Positions 38,089 to 46,752 of a stretch of 64,000 nucleotides of DNA are shown here, one piece after another (within the stretch, counting starts at the first letter, position 1; each line of letters opens with the position of its first letter). The DNA is from Paracoccus sediminicola. GTDB lineage: Bacteria > Pseudomonadota > Alphaproteobacteria > Rhodobacterales > Rhodobacteraceae. The stretch covers positions 1,736,001-1,800,000 of the forward strand of contig NZ_CP115768.1 in the NCBI RefSeq assembly GCF_027912835.1, in the 5' to 3' direction. The notes under the pieces are model-generated. The model was given only the letters and a program-made list of their open reading frames with translations. It was not told the DNA's origin and searched no databases. The position numbers and the translations under genes were made by a program.

Positions 38089-39134
38089 GCAGGCTCCATC
38101 TGCCAGTGAAGGTCGAAACCGGGGTCGAAGACGGTGACGGTTTCCTCGCCCGCGGTGATGGTTTCGGGATAGCGGATCGGCTCGTCCTGTCGGCGCAGCG
38201 TCACGCGATCCTCGTTCGGGGGCAGTCGATAGAAGGCAGGGCCGTTCAGCGAAGCGAAGGCCTCGAGCGTTTCGAGCTTGCCGTCCTCTTCGAAGACCTG
38301 CGCCAGGATCGACATGGTGTTCGGCGCCGTGAAACAGCCTGCGCAGCCGCATGGCTGCAGCTTGGCCCGGTCAGGATGCGGCGCGGAATCGGTGCCGAGG
38401 AAAAAGGGCCCCTGCCCCGACATCGCCGCTTCGCGCAAAGCGAGGCGATGGGTTTCGCGCTTGGCGACGGGCAGGCAATAGTAATGCGGCCGGATTCCAC
38501 CGGCGAGGATCGCGTTGCGGTTGATGACCAGATGATGCGTGGTGATCGTTCCGCCCATCGCAGCATCCGCGGCGTTCTCGCGGACATAGGCGATGCCGTC
38601 CGCGGTGGTGATATGCTCCATCACCACCCGCAGCCCCGGCGTGGCGCGGCGCACCGGATCCAGCACCCGCTCGATGAACACCGCTTCACGGTCGAAAATA
38701 TCCACCGCCGGATCGGTGACCTCGCCATGCACGCAGAGCGGCACGCCCGCCTCGGCCATCGCTTCGAGCACCGGGCGGACCTTGTCGAAATCGGTGACGC
38801 CGCTGGCGGAATTCGTCGTCGCTCCTGCCGGGTAGAGCTTCACCGCCGCGATCAGCCCTTCCGCATGGGCGGCGACCACATCGGCGGGGTCCGTGGTCTC
38901 GGTCAGATACAGCGTCATCAAAGGCTTCAGCGCGGCGCCTTCGGGCAATGCAGCGCGGATGCGGGCGCGATAGTCCCGCGCCTGCCCGCCGGTCACCACC
39001 GGCGGCACGAGGTTGGGCATGATGATGGCACGGCCGAAATCGGCGGAATGCGGCGTGACGGCGTTCAGCATCTCATCGTCGCGAAGATGCAGATGCCAGT
39101 CATCGGGGCGGCGGATCGTCAAAAATTTGTTCAT
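38085..39134 (-). CDS. pyrC: Dihydroorotase, class II
   Basis: Closes carbamoyl-aspartate to dihydroorotate. 349 residues, the E. coli-like class. Zinc ligands HLHLRD at about residues 14-19, carboxylated Lys in [12 protein letters not shown], His in CVHGEV and VMEHIT, catalytic Asp in GTDSAPH. ATG at 39132-39134 follows GGAAGAAC and [14 protein letters not shown] matches the family start; the frame open upstream is noncoding. First gene of a pyrC-pyrE pair. Confidence 0.95.
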   Translation of the reverse strand: MNKFLTIRRPDDWHLHLRDDEMLNAVTPHSADFGRAIIMPNLVPPVVTGGQARDYRARIRAALPEGAALKPLMTLYLTETTDPADVVAAHAEGLIAAVKLYPAGATTNSASGVTDFDKVRPVLEAMAEAGVPLCVHGEVTDPAVDIFDREAVFIERVLDPVRRATPGLRVVMEHITTADGIAYVRENAADAAMGGTITTHHLVINRNAILAGGIRPHYYCLPVAKRETHRLALREAAMSGQGPFFLGTDSAPHPDRAKLQPCGCAGCFTAPNTMSILAQVFEEDGKLETLEAFASLNGPAFYRLPPNEDRVTLRRQDEPIRYPETITAGEETVTVFDPGFDLHWQMEPA

Positions 39135-39256
39135 GTTCTTCCAATTATACTGACGCGCGACCCGAGAAAAGCCGGGATGCAGGGTTGCAAGCGCGGTGGG
39201 TTGCACTTTTCTTTTCGCAGGTGCAGCATTGGTGAACACATGAAAGGTGGATTTTG

Positions 39257-39574
39257 ATGGGATTTCTTCCCCAGGGAATGGCCGAGGCAACCCGGCTCTG
39301 GACGCAGGTGGCGCAGATTGCCTTCGAATCGCAGATGGTGATCGGGATGCGCATGGCCGGGCTGATGGGCTTCATGCCGCAGCAGCGAAACGAGCCGCAT
39401 CGGATGATCCAGGAAAAGCTCGAAGCCGCGCAGGAATCGGGCACGGCAATGTTCAAGGCGGCGACACGTGGTGCGACCGCCGACAAGGTGGTGGCTGCGG
39501 GGCTTCGGCCCTATAGCCGGCGCACAAAGGCCAATGCTAAACGTCTTACCAAGGCGGCGACCCGCTCCCGTTGA
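39257..39574 (+). CDS. Small helical protein of a Rhodobacterales-type family
   Basis: 105 residues, all-helical: amphipathic Met-rich N-terminal half ([18 protein letters not shown]), then Lys/Arg/Ala-rich C-terminal half ([32 protein letters not shown]). The layout resembles short Rhodobacterales proteins sometimes labelled 'antifreeze protein' in databases and recalls phasins; neither name is a demonstrated function. ATG 39257 follows AGGTGG. Divergent from pyrC, ended by a bidirectional terminator. Confidence 0.72.
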   Translation: MGFLPQGMAEATRLWTQVAQIAFESQMVIGMRMAGLMGFMPQQRNEPHRMIQEKLEAAQESGTAMFKAATRGATADKVVAAGLRPYSRRTKANAKRLTKAATRSR

Positions 39575-39642
39575 TCCACGCCCCTTCTAGCAGCGGCCGA
39601 GCGCCGCAGGGCGGCAGATCGGAACGGTGAACGGCAGAGCGA

Positions 39643-39668
39643 AAAACGGCCCCGCGAGGGGCCGTTTT
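39643..39668. terminator. Bidirectional terminator
   Basis: AAAACGGCCCC (39643-39653), GCGA loop, GGGGCCGTTTT (39658-39668): A-run on one side and T-run on the other, serving both the small helical gene and the convergent gap gene. Confidence 0.93.
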
Positions 39669-39706
39669 CGTTTCGCCGGAGCTGCTGGCGCCGAAGCGCC
39701 GCGGGT

Positions 39707-40708
39707 TCAGATCAGCTTGCCCATCGCAACGGCGGTGTCGCTCATCCGGTTCGAGAAACCCCATTCATTGTCGTACCAGGTCAGGATCCGGCACATCCGG
39801 CCATCCATGACCTTGGTCTGGTCAAGCGCGAAGATCGACGAGCGCGGGTCGTGGTTGAAGTCGATCGAGACATTCGGCTGGTCGGTATAGCCGAGAATAC
39901 CTTTCAGCTCGCCATCAGCGGCCTTGCGGATCGCCTCGTTGATTTCCTCGACCGTGGTGTCGCTGCTCGATTCGAAGGTCAGGTCGACGACCGAGACATT
40001 CGGGGTCGGCACGCGGATCGCAACACCGTCCAGCTTGCCGTTCAGCTCGGGCAGAACCAGCCCAACCGCTTTCGCGGCGCCGGTGGAGGTCGGGATCATC
40101 GACATCGCCGCCGCGCGGGCGCGGTAGAGATCCTTGTGCATCGTGTCCAGCGTCGGCTGGTCGCCGGTGTAGCTGTGGATGGTGGTCATGAAGCCACGCT
40201 CGATCCCGATGGCATCGTTCAGCACCTTGGCCACAGGCGACAGGCAGTTGGTGGTGCAGCTGGCATTCGAGACGATCAGGTCGTCCTTGGTCAGCACATC
40301 CTGGTTGACGCCATAGACGATGGTCGCGTCAGCGCCCTTGGCGGGGGCCGAAACGAGGACCCGGCTCGAGCCGTTTTCGAGGTGGACCTTGGCCTTTTCC
40401 TTGTCGGCGAAGATGCCGGTGCATTCCATCACCACGTCAACATCGCTCCACGGCAGATCGGCCGGGTTGCGGATCGCGGTGACGCGGATCGGACCGCGGC
40501 CCACATCGATCGTGTCGCCGTCGACCTTCACCTCGCCGGGGAACTTGCCGTGAACGCTGTCGAAGCGGATCAGATGGGCATTGGTTTCAACCGGCCCCAG
40601 ATCGTTGATCGCGACAACCTCGATATCGTCACGCCCGGATTCGACGATGGCGCGCAGGACGTTGCGCCCGATCCGACCGAAACCGTTGATTGCCACTTTC
40701 ACAGCCAT
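39707..40708 (-). CDS. gap: Glyceraldehyde-3-phosphate dehydrogenase
   Basis: Glycolysis/gluconeogenesis. 333 residues. NAD-binding [11 protein letters not shown] (residues 8-18), catalytic Cys in [11 protein letters not shown] near residue 151, catalytic His in [10 protein letters not shown]. Asp at INDLG (about 35) indicates NAD preference. ATG at 40706-40708 with GGAGG six bases before. Preceded on the same strand by the 47-aa membrane microprotein gene (74-base gap). Confidence 0.96.
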   Translation of the reverse strand: MAVKVAINGFGRIGRNVLRAIVESGRDDIEVVAINDLGPVETNAHLIRFDSVHGKFPGEVKVDGDTIDVGRGPIRVTAIRNPADLPWSDVDVVMECTGIFADKEKAKVHLENGSSRVLVSAPAKGADATIVYGVNQDVLTKDDLIVSNASCTTNCLSPVAKVLNDAIGIERGFMTTIHSYTGDQPTLDTMHKDLYRARAAAMSMIPTSTGAAKAVGLVLPELNGKLDGVAIRVPTPNVSVVDLTFESSSDTTVEEINEAIRKAADGELKGILGYTDQPNVSIDFNHDPRSSIFALDQTKVMDGRMCRILTWYDNEWGFSNRMSDTAVAMGKLI

Positions 40709-40782
40709 GATGAACCTCCGAAGACTGATTTCGCAAATGCTTATGCTGGTTTTTTCTGCCGTTGCAAACCCTGCGGCGCGGT

Positions 40783-40926
40783 TTAGCGCCAGAAGCTGAG
40801 ATATTCCACAAGCGCCAGGAAGCGCTTGCCCAGGAACACCGGCAGGTTCCAGTGCAGCCACAGCGCATCCGCCGCGAAAAGCGCGAGGATGAGAACAAAG
40901 ATGATGACTGCGATGCGCGTCGTCAC
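40783..40926 (-). CDS. 47-residue membrane microprotein upstream of gap
   Basis: Begins with GTG (40924-40926) after AAGGG. One strong membrane helix (residues 5-21, [17 protein letters not shown]) and an amphipathic tail ending EYLSFWR. Small proteins of this kind beside gap recur, to my recollection, in Rhodobacteraceae, which supports it being real. Function unknown. Same strand as gap and possibly co-transcribed with it. Confidence 0.68.
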   Translation of the reverse strand: MTTRIAVIIFVLILALFAADALWLHWNLPVFLGKRFLALVEYLSFWR

Positions 40927-41089
40927 GCCGACCCTTTCCGTCGCCCTGCTGTCGTGATTAGTTCCCGCGACCCGCACGGGCAAGAGACGGAACGCGCTGC
41001 GGTTAATGCCGGGACAGTCCTGGAATCGGCGGTTTTTCGCCATTTGAGGCAGTTTCTTGCCAGTTCCGTGAAGTCACACCCCAACCCAG

Positions 41090-41118
41090 TTGAAACTTCA
41101 TGCTGTGTCCTGTTTACG
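41090..41118 (+). promoter_or_regulatory. Possible promoter of the M23-bactofilin operon
   Basis: TTGAAA (41090-41095), 17-base spacer, TTTACG (41113-41118). If correct, transcription starts at about 41125, too close to the ATG at 41128 and in favour of the TTG start at 41209. Confidence 0.35.
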
Positions 41119-41208
41119 ACACTAAGCATGTTCCGTCCGTTTGGCCGGAACCCGAACGACGCATCCCTTCAGGGTGCAAAATCAACAAGATACCCGGGGA
41201 TAGCTGCC

Positions 41209-42459
41209 TTGTCCAACCGCCCGAATTCAGCGCTCGAGCGCGTCCTGCCAGAGAAGCGCCTTTTCCTGAAGACCGAAAAATCGACCCGAGTCATCCATCT
41301 GCGGCCCTCCGCGCAGCTTGCGCTTCTGGGGGGAAGCGCGCTGCTCGTGGGATGGGCGATCATTTCGGGTGCTCTTCTGGCCTATGACCGGATCGGCGGC
41401 GGTTCCGACAGCCAGGCGGCGGGCGCGCAATCGGCCTATGAGACTCGTCTGGCAGCGCTGGCCGAAGAACGCGATGCTCGCGCGGCAGAGGCGCGCGATG
41501 CCCAGCTTCGCTTTGCGGTCGCACTGGACCAGGTGCAGAAATACCAGTCGGAATTGCTCAGCTCGCAGCAGCAGAAGCGCGAACTTGAGGCCGGTCTTGA
41601 CGCGGTGCAGCAAAAGCTGGGGACCGCGATGGCGTCGATGCCCGCCCTCGACGGCCCCGACGGCGAAGAGCTGGATCTGGCGCTGAATGCGCTGAACGAC
41701 AAGCTGCGCAGCACCGCCGAGGCCCGTGATGAAGCCGCAGAGGCCGCACGCCTCGCCAAGGCAGAAGCCGCCGCCGCCAAGGCCGAGCAGGAACAGCTTG
41801 TCGCCCGCAACAACGAGATCTTCGATCAGATCGAAGATGCCGTATCGGCCTCGGTCGTGCCGTTTCAGGAGATGTTCGCGAATATCGGTCTCGACACGGA
41901 AAAACTGCTGGCCGATATCGACCAGGGCTATTCCGGCCAGGGCGGTCCGCTGACCCAGGCGACCGTCTCGACCAGTGGCAACGCCGCGATCAGCGAGACC
42001 GAGGCCCGCGCTGGCGAGATCATCGTCAGCCTGGATCAGGTGAACCGCTATCGTATCGCAAGCGCCAAGCTGCCGCTCGACATGCCGGTGAAATCCGCAT
42101 TCCGCTTCACCTCGGGCTTCGGCGCGCGGTGGGGCCGCGCCCATAAGGGCATTGACCTTGCCGGCCCGCCCGGCACGCCGGTGCTGGCGCCCGGCGATGG
42201 CGTCGTGACCTTTGCCGGCCGCGCCGGCGGCTATGGCAACCTCATCAAGATCGAGCACGCGCTCGGCACCGAGACCCGCTATGCGCATCTTTCTAAGATC
42301 CGCGTGAAGGTCGGTCAGAAAGTGTCGCGCGGCGCGCAGATCGGTGATATGGGCAATACCGGACGGTCGACCGGCCCGCATCTTCACTATGAAGTCCGGG
42401 TGAACGGATCGGCTGTCGATCCCATGAGCTTCATCAAGGCGGCACAGAATGTTTTCTAA
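41209..42459 (+). CDS. M23-family peptidoglycan endopeptidase, membrane-anchored
   Basis: Periplasmic cell-wall hydrolase. From TTG 41209 (GGGGA eight bases upstream) it has 416 residues; ATG 41128 would add 27. Order: short cytoplasmic N-terminus resembling the DUF5930 region of Rhodobacterales (LERVLPEKRLFLKTEK), membrane helix (about 45-65), long coiled coil (about 75-210, Ala/Glu/Arg-rich), then LytM/M23 domain with zinc ligands in GRAHKGIDLAG and GPHLHYEVRV. Overlaps the bactofilin gene by 11 bases, so the two act together on cell shape or wall remodelling. Confidence 0.9.
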   Translation: MSNRPNSALERVLPEKRLFLKTEKSTRVIHLRPSAQLALLGGSALLVGWAIISGALLAYDRIGGGSDSQAAGAQSAYETRLAALAEERDARAAEARDAQLRFAVALDQVQKYQSELLSSQQQKRELEAGLDAVQQKLGTAMASMPALDGPDGEELDLALNALNDKLRSTAEARDEAAEAARLAKAEAAAAKAEQEQLVARNNEIFDQIEDAVSASVVPFQEMFANIGLDTEKLLADIDQGYSGQGGPLTQATVSTSGNAAISETEARAGEIIVSLDQVNRYRIASAKLPLDMPVKSAFRFTSGFGARWGRAHKGIDLAGPPGTPVLAPGDGVVTFAGRAGGYGNLIKIEHALGTETRYAHLSKIRVKVGQKVSRGAQIGDMGNTGRSTGPHLHYEVRVNGSAVDPMSFIKAAQNVF

Positions 42460-42976
42460 GTCTCGCGTGACCGAAACGCAGAATCGCAATCCCGCGCCGG
42501 CGGCCGAATCGGAAACCGTCGCCGTGCCCGAGACCCCGAAGGACAAAGCCCGGCAGCCGCAAAGCGCGGCCCCGCAGCAGCAGCCTCAACAGCGCCGCTC
42601 GGCGCCGTCGGTGCTGTCTTCGGACCTCACCATCAAGGGCGATCTCCAGACCGACGGAGATGTCCAGATCGAGGGCACGATCGAGGGCGACATCCGCGCC
42701 CGCCAGCTGACCATCGGCGACAGCGCAACGGTGCGCGGCGAGGTCTTGGCCGACGAGGTCATCGTGAACGGCCGCGTCATCGGCCGCCTGCGCGGTGTGA
42801 AGGTGCGGCTGTCTTCGACCGCGCGCGTCGAAGGCGACATCATCCACAAGACCATCGCCATCGAATCGGGCGCGCATTTCGAAGGCTCGGTGCAGCGTCA
42901 GGACGATCCGTTGGCGCAGGGCGGCACCAAGAAACTTGCCGCGCCGTCGACGGATTTCGCCAAAACCGGCGCCTGA
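42449..42976 (+). CDS. Bactofilin
   Basis: Polymer-forming cytoskeletal protein. 175 residues: Pro/Gln-rich disordered N-terminus (1-55), bactofilin beta-helix domain (about 58-145; SDLTIKGDLQTDGDVQIEGT repeats of Gly-hydrophobic-Val pattern) and short disordered C-terminus. ATG 42449 lies inside the end of the M23 gene. Bactofilins commonly recruit the adjacent M23 peptidase. Followed by a strong terminator. Confidence 0.93.
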   Translation: MFSKSRVTETQNRNPAPAAESETVAVPETPKDKARQPQSAAPQQQPQQRRSAPSVLSSDLTIKGDLQTDGDVQIEGTIEGDIRARQLTIGDSATVRGEVLADEVIVNGRVIGRLRGVKVRLSSTARVEGDIIHKTIAIESGAHFEGSVQRQDDPLAQGGTKKLAAPSTDFAKTGA

Positions 42977-43000
42977 GCACGTCTGCAAAAGCAGAAATCG

Positions 43001-43027
43001 AAAAGGGGCCGCGGAGGCCCCTTTTTT
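43001..43027 (+). terminator. Terminator of the M23-bactofilin operon
   Basis: AAAAGGGGCC (43001-43010), loop GCGGA, GGCCCCTTTT (43016-43025), T-run to 43027. Confidence 0.93.
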
Positions 43028-43058
43028 CATTCGGTTCCAAGGTCGCCGCAGCAGCGGC

Positions 43059-43559
43059 TCAGTTCGGCGCGCCGAATTTTTCCTGAAGTGCCGCGTTCAC
43101 GGACGGGGTGACGAAATTCGACACATCGCCGCCAAGCCGGGCAATTTCCTTGACCAGCTTCGAGGCGATGGACTGCCGCTGTGCATCGGCCATGAGAAAC
43201 ACCGTCTCGATCTCGTCATCCAGCACCCGGTTCATGCCGACCATCTGGAATTCATACTCGAAATCCGCCACGGCGCGCAGCCCGCGCACGATCACCGACG
43301 CGCCGACGTCGCGCGCGCAGTCGATCAGCAGGTTCTCGAACGGATGCACGGTAATCTCACCGCCGGTGACGCGGGTGATCGCGGCGCATTCGCGTTCCAC
43401 CATGGCGACGCGGTCTTCGAGATCGAAAAGCGGTCCTTTGTCGCGATTGATGGCCACGCCGATCACCAGCCGGTCGACAAGCGCCATGGCCCGCTCGATG
43501 ATGTCGATATGGCCCAGGGTGATCGGATCGAACGTCCCCGGGTAAAGCCCTGTCCGCAT
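43059..43559 (-). CDS. coaD: Pantetheine-phosphate adenylyltransferase
   Basis: Penultimate step of coenzyme A synthesis. 166 residues. Nucleotidyltransferase motif PGTFDPITLGHIDII (T/HxGH at about residues 15-18) and the ISxxS-type C-terminal region, here EIARLGGDVSNFVTP. ATG at 43557-43559. Convergent with the bactofilin operon; CBS gene 45 bases upstream on the same strand. Confidence 0.95.
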   Translation of the reverse strand: MRTGLYPGTFDPITLGHIDIIERAMALVDRLVIGVAINRDKGPLFDLEDRVAMVERECAAITRVTGGEITVHPFENLLIDCARDVGASVIVRGLRAVADFEYEFQMVGMNRVLDDEIETVFLMADAQRQSIASKLVKEIARLGGDVSNFVTPSVNAALQEKFGAPN

Positions 43560-43604
43560 GGCCTGTCCTTTCGCAACGCCTGAGTGAACTGCCAGAGGCC
43601 GTTT

Positions 43605-44048
43605 TCAGGAGCCCATGATCATTCCGGTGAGCGCGTCTTTCTCGTCGCTGAGTTCCTTGAGCCGGGCCGATACGGCGTCGCCGATTGAGACGATGCCGAG
43701 CATGTTGCCGTCATCGTCGATCACGGGGAGATGGCGAAAACGTCCTTCGGTCATGCGTTCCAGCACCGCCATGGCGTCTTCGCCTGTGGTGCAGGTCGAG
43801 ACCTTGCGCGTCATCATGCCGCTGACCGGGCCGCTCAGCACCTCGTCGCCCTGCTTGCCCAATCCGCGCACGATGTCGCGCTCGGACAGGATGCCGTCGG
43901 GTTTCTTGCCGTCCTCGCTGACAACGACCGCGCCGATGCGCTTCTCGGCCAGAAGCTTCGCGGCCTCGGCGATGCTGGCGGTCGGGGCAATGGTCACGAT
44001 CTCCGAGACATTCGCGGCTTTCAGTGAAAGTATTTGCCTGACCAGCAT
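43605..44048 (-). CDS. Two-CBS-domain protein
   Basis: 147 residues made of two CBS domains (about 10-65 and 78-130), with GILSERDIVRGL and LGIVSIGDAVSARL at their ends. Such stand-alone pairs bind adenosine nucleotides and regulate a partner. ATG at 44046-44048 has GGAGG six bases before; the open frame upstream is trimmed. No clear partner gene; coaD is next on the strand. Confidence 0.9.
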   Translation of the reverse strand: MLVRQILSLKAANVSEIVTIAPTASIAEAAKLLAEKRIGAVVVSEDGKKPDGILSERDIVRGLGKQGDEVLSGPVSGMMTRKVSTCTTGEDAMAVLERMTEGRFRHLPVIDDDGNMLGIVSIGDAVSARLKELSDEKDALTGMIMGS

Positions 44049-44099
44049 GTTGCCCTCCGATGGTTGTCTTTGTTCAGTCTGTCGCAACCGGCGGAGAGG

Positions 44100-45017
44100 T
44101 CAAGCCCTACCCGCTGTTTCGACGGCAGATTCCAGCCGCGCCACCTCGCGCCGCAATCCCTGTGCCAACTCGTTCGCCAGCCGGTTCAGCCGTTCGGAAC
44201 GGCGGTCATCGGCATGGCGGATCATCCAGAAACTGCGGGTCAGCGCAAAGCTGTCGGGCAGGACCCGCGTGACGCCCGGGGTGAAGGGAATGGCGAAATC
44301 ATGCACGATCCCCACCCCTGCCCCGCCCCGGATCGCCTGCATCTGCACCGAGACCGAATTCGATGTCAGCCGTGCGGGCTCGGCCCCGGCCCGCTCGAGA
44401 AGCGGGCCGAGATAATCCAGCTCGCGGTCGAAGATCATATCGGGAATATAGCCGATCAGCCTGTGATCGCGCAGATCGGCCAGCGAATCGATCGCTGTGC
44501 TGGCCGCCAGATAGTCGCAATGCGCCGCCAGGTGCAGGTGATAATCGCAGAGCCGCTGCACCACCAGTCGCCCGGTTTCGGGCCGGCTTACCGAGATCGC
44601 GAAATCGGCCTCGCGCTTGGTCAGGTTGAAAACGCGGGGCAGCGCGACGATCTGGATCTCGAGCCCGGGATGGGCGTCGCAGATTTCCGCGGCGACTTGG
44701 GGCAGCAAATAATTCGCGCAGCCATCCGGCGCGCCGATCCGCAATTGCCCGGTCAGCTCCCCTTGCTGGCCGAGCGACTCCGCGGCTCCGCCAAGCGCCC
44801 GCTCAGCCGCTTCGGCATGGGGGATCAGCCGCGCACCTTCCGCGGTCACGGCATAGCCCTGCGGCGACTTCAGAAAGAGCGGGTGGCCAAGTGCCGCTTC
44901 GAGCCGCGCGACGCGGCGGCTGACGGTCGACGGGTCCATCCCGAGACGTTTGCCCGCCCGCGACAGGCCCTCATCCCGCGCGACGGCGAGAAACACGCGC
45001 AGATCGTCCCAGTCCAA
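44100..45017 (-). CDS. LysR-family regulator divergent from mmsA
   Basis: 305 residues from TTG 45015-45017 (AGGTGT upstream), giving the standard LysR start MDWDDLRVFLAVARDEG. N-terminal winged HTH (about 1-60; GMDPSTVSRRVARLEAALG) and a substrate-binding-type effector domain. Divergent from mmsA, with 98 bases between them and an inverted repeat CAAGTT-N11-AACTTG near the mmsA start, so it probably controls mmsA. Inducer unknown, perhaps a valine-pathway intermediate. Confidence 0.87.
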   Translation of the reverse strand: MDWDDLRVFLAVARDEGLSRAGKRLGMDPSTVSRRVARLEAALGHPLFLKSPQGYAVTAEGARLIPHAEAAERALGGAAESLGQQGELTGQLRIGAPDGCANYLLPQVAAEICDAHPGLEIQIVALPRVFNLTKREADFAISVSRPETGRLVVQRLCDYHLHLAAHCDYLAASTAIDSLADLRDHRLIGYIPDMIFDRELDYLGPLLERAGAEPARLTSNSVSVQMQAIRGGAGVGIVHDFAIPFTPGVTRVLPDSFALTRSFWMIRHADDRRSERLNRLANELAQGLRREVARLESAVETAGRA

Positions 45018-45078
45018 GCTACACCTGCATTTTCGCAAAACCCTTTTGCCTGATTTGCGCTTTCTCGCTGCATTTTTG

Positions 45079-45101
45079 CAAGTTACCTTAGCTGCAACTT
45101 G
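45079..45101 (+). promoter_or_regulatory. Probable LysR binding site before mmsA
   Basis: Perfect six-base inverted repeat CAAGTT (45079-45084) and AACTTG (45096-45101), spaced 11. Ends 14 bases before the mmsA ATG, very close to the start codon, which would suit repression or an overlapping activation site. Confidence 0.4.
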
Positions 45102-45115
45102 GACAGGAGGACATC

Positions 45116-46615
45116 ATGAAAGAGATTGGTCACTGGATCGACGGCAGTGAAGTCGCGGGCGGCTCCGGGCGTTTTGCAGATGTGTTCAATCCCGCCACCG
45201 GCGAGGTTCAGGCCAAGGTCGCGCTTGCGTCCGACGCCGAAATGAAGGCCGCCATCGACAGCGCCGCCGAGGCCCAGATCGCGTGGGGCGCGACCAATCC
45301 GCAGCGACGCGCTCGGGTGATGATGGAAATGGTGCGCCTGCTGAACCGCGACATGGATAAGCTGGCCGAGGTTCTGTCGAGCGAGCATGGCAAGACCTTC
45401 CCCGACGCCAAGGGCGATGTGCAGCGTGGGCTGGAGGTGATCGAATTCGCCATCGGCGCGCCGCATCTGCTGAAAGGCGAATTCACCGATGGCGCCGGGC
45501 CGGGCATCGACATGTATTCCATGCGTCAGCCTCTGGGCGTCGTGGCGGGCATCACGCCGTTCAACTTCCCCGCGATGATCCCGCTGTGGAAAATGGGGCC
45601 GGCTCTTGCCTCAGGCAATGCGATGATCCTGAAGCCGTCCGAGCGGGACCCCTCGGTTCCGCTGATGCTGGCCGCGTTGTTCAAGGAAGCCGGGCTGCCC
45701 GACGGGGTGTTGCAGGTCATCAATGGCGACAAGGGCGCCGTGGATGCGCTGCTGCAAAGCGAGACGATTCAGGCCATCGGCTTTGTCGGCTCGACCCCTA
45801 TTGCGCAGTATATCTATGAAGAGGCCGCCCGGACCGGCAAGCGCGCCCAGTGTTTCGGCGGCGCGAAGAACCACATGATCATCATGCCCGATGCCGATCT
45901 GGATCAGGCTGCGGATGCGCTTGTGGGTGCCGGATACGGGGCCGCGGGCGAACGCTGCATGGCGATCTCGGTCGCGGTGCCGGTGGGCGAAAAGACCGCC
46001 GACGCGCTTGTCGAAAAGCTGGTGCCGCGGATTGAAAAGCTCAAGGTCGGCCCCTACACCGCGGGCGACGACGTGGATTTCGGGCCGGTCGTGACCAAGG
46101 CCGCGAAGGAGAATATCCACCGCCTCGTGCAGACAGGCATCGATCAGGGCGCGGAACTGGTCGTCGATGGCCGGGATTTCAGCTTGCAAGGCTACGAGGA
46201 CGGGTTCTTTGTCGGCCCTCATCTCTTCGACCGCGTGACGCCGGACATGGACATCTACAAGACCGAGATCTTCGGCCCGGTGCTGTCCACGGTCCGCGCC
46301 GGTTCGTATGAGGAAGCGATCCAGCTCGCGCTCGACCATGAATATGGCAACGGCACGGCGATCTATACCCGCGACGGCGACACCGCGCGCGACTTCGCCA
46401 ACCGGATCAATATCGGCATGGTCGGCATCAATGTCCCGATCCCGGTGCCGCTGGCCTATCACACTTTCGGTGGCTGGAAGAAATCCGGTTTCGGCGATCT
46501 GAACCAGCATGGCCCGGACGCCTTCCGCTTCTATACCCGCACCAAGACCGTCACCGCCCGCTGGCCTTCGGGCATCAAGGAAGGCGGCGAGTTCAACTTC
46601 AAGGCGATGGACTGA
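45116..46615 (+). CDS. mmsA: Methylmalonate-semialdehyde dehydrogenase (CoA-acylating)
   Basis: Converts methylmalonate semialdehyde to propionyl-CoA at the end of valine degradation. 499 residues. Starts MKEIGHWIDGSEVAG. Catalytic Cys281 in AAGERCMAIS, NAD site FVGSTPIAQYIY, and FNFPAMIPLW. AGGAGG ribosome site. Terminator 25 bases after the stop separates it from the remaining valine genes 1.3 kb downstream. Confidence 0.95.
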   Translation: MKEIGHWIDGSEVAGGSGRFADVFNPATGEVQAKVALASDAEMKAAIDSAAEAQIAWGATNPQRRARVMMEMVRLLNRDMDKLAEVLSSEHGKTFPDAKGDVQRGLEVIEFAIGAPHLLKGEFTDGAGPGIDMYSMRQPLGVVAGITPFNFPAMIPLWKMGPALASGNAMILKPSERDPSVPLMLAALFKEAGLPDGVLQVINGDKGAVDALLQSETIQAIGFVGSTPIAQYIYEEAARTGKRAQCFGGAKNHMIIMPDADLDQAADALVGAGYGAAGERCMAISVAVPVGEKTADALVEKLVPRIEKLKVGPYTAGDDVDFGPVVTKAAKENIHRLVQTGIDQGAELVVDGRDFSLQGYEDGFFVGPHLFDRVTPDMDIYKTEIFGPVLSTVRAGSYEEAIQLALDHEYGNGTAIYTRDGDTARDFANRINIGMVGINVPIPVPLAYHTFGGWKKSGFGDLNQHGPDAFRFYTRTKTVTARWPSGIKEGGEFNFKAMD

Positions 46616-46639
46616 TCCCGGACGCCATTGCGATCCGGC

Positions 46640-46664
46640 AAGGGGCCCCGAGCGGGCCCCTTTT
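46640..46664 (+). terminator. mmsA terminator
   Basis: AAGGGGCCC (46640-46648) pairs with GGGCCCCTT (46654-46662), then TT; short T-run. Confidence 0.82.
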
Positions 46665-46752
46665 GCTTGCGCCGCCCCGCCCGATGCGTCTTGATCGGCC
46701 TATTGTGACGCTGAGTGACTTGTGACGCTGATTAACGAGGGAGGGGACCGCC

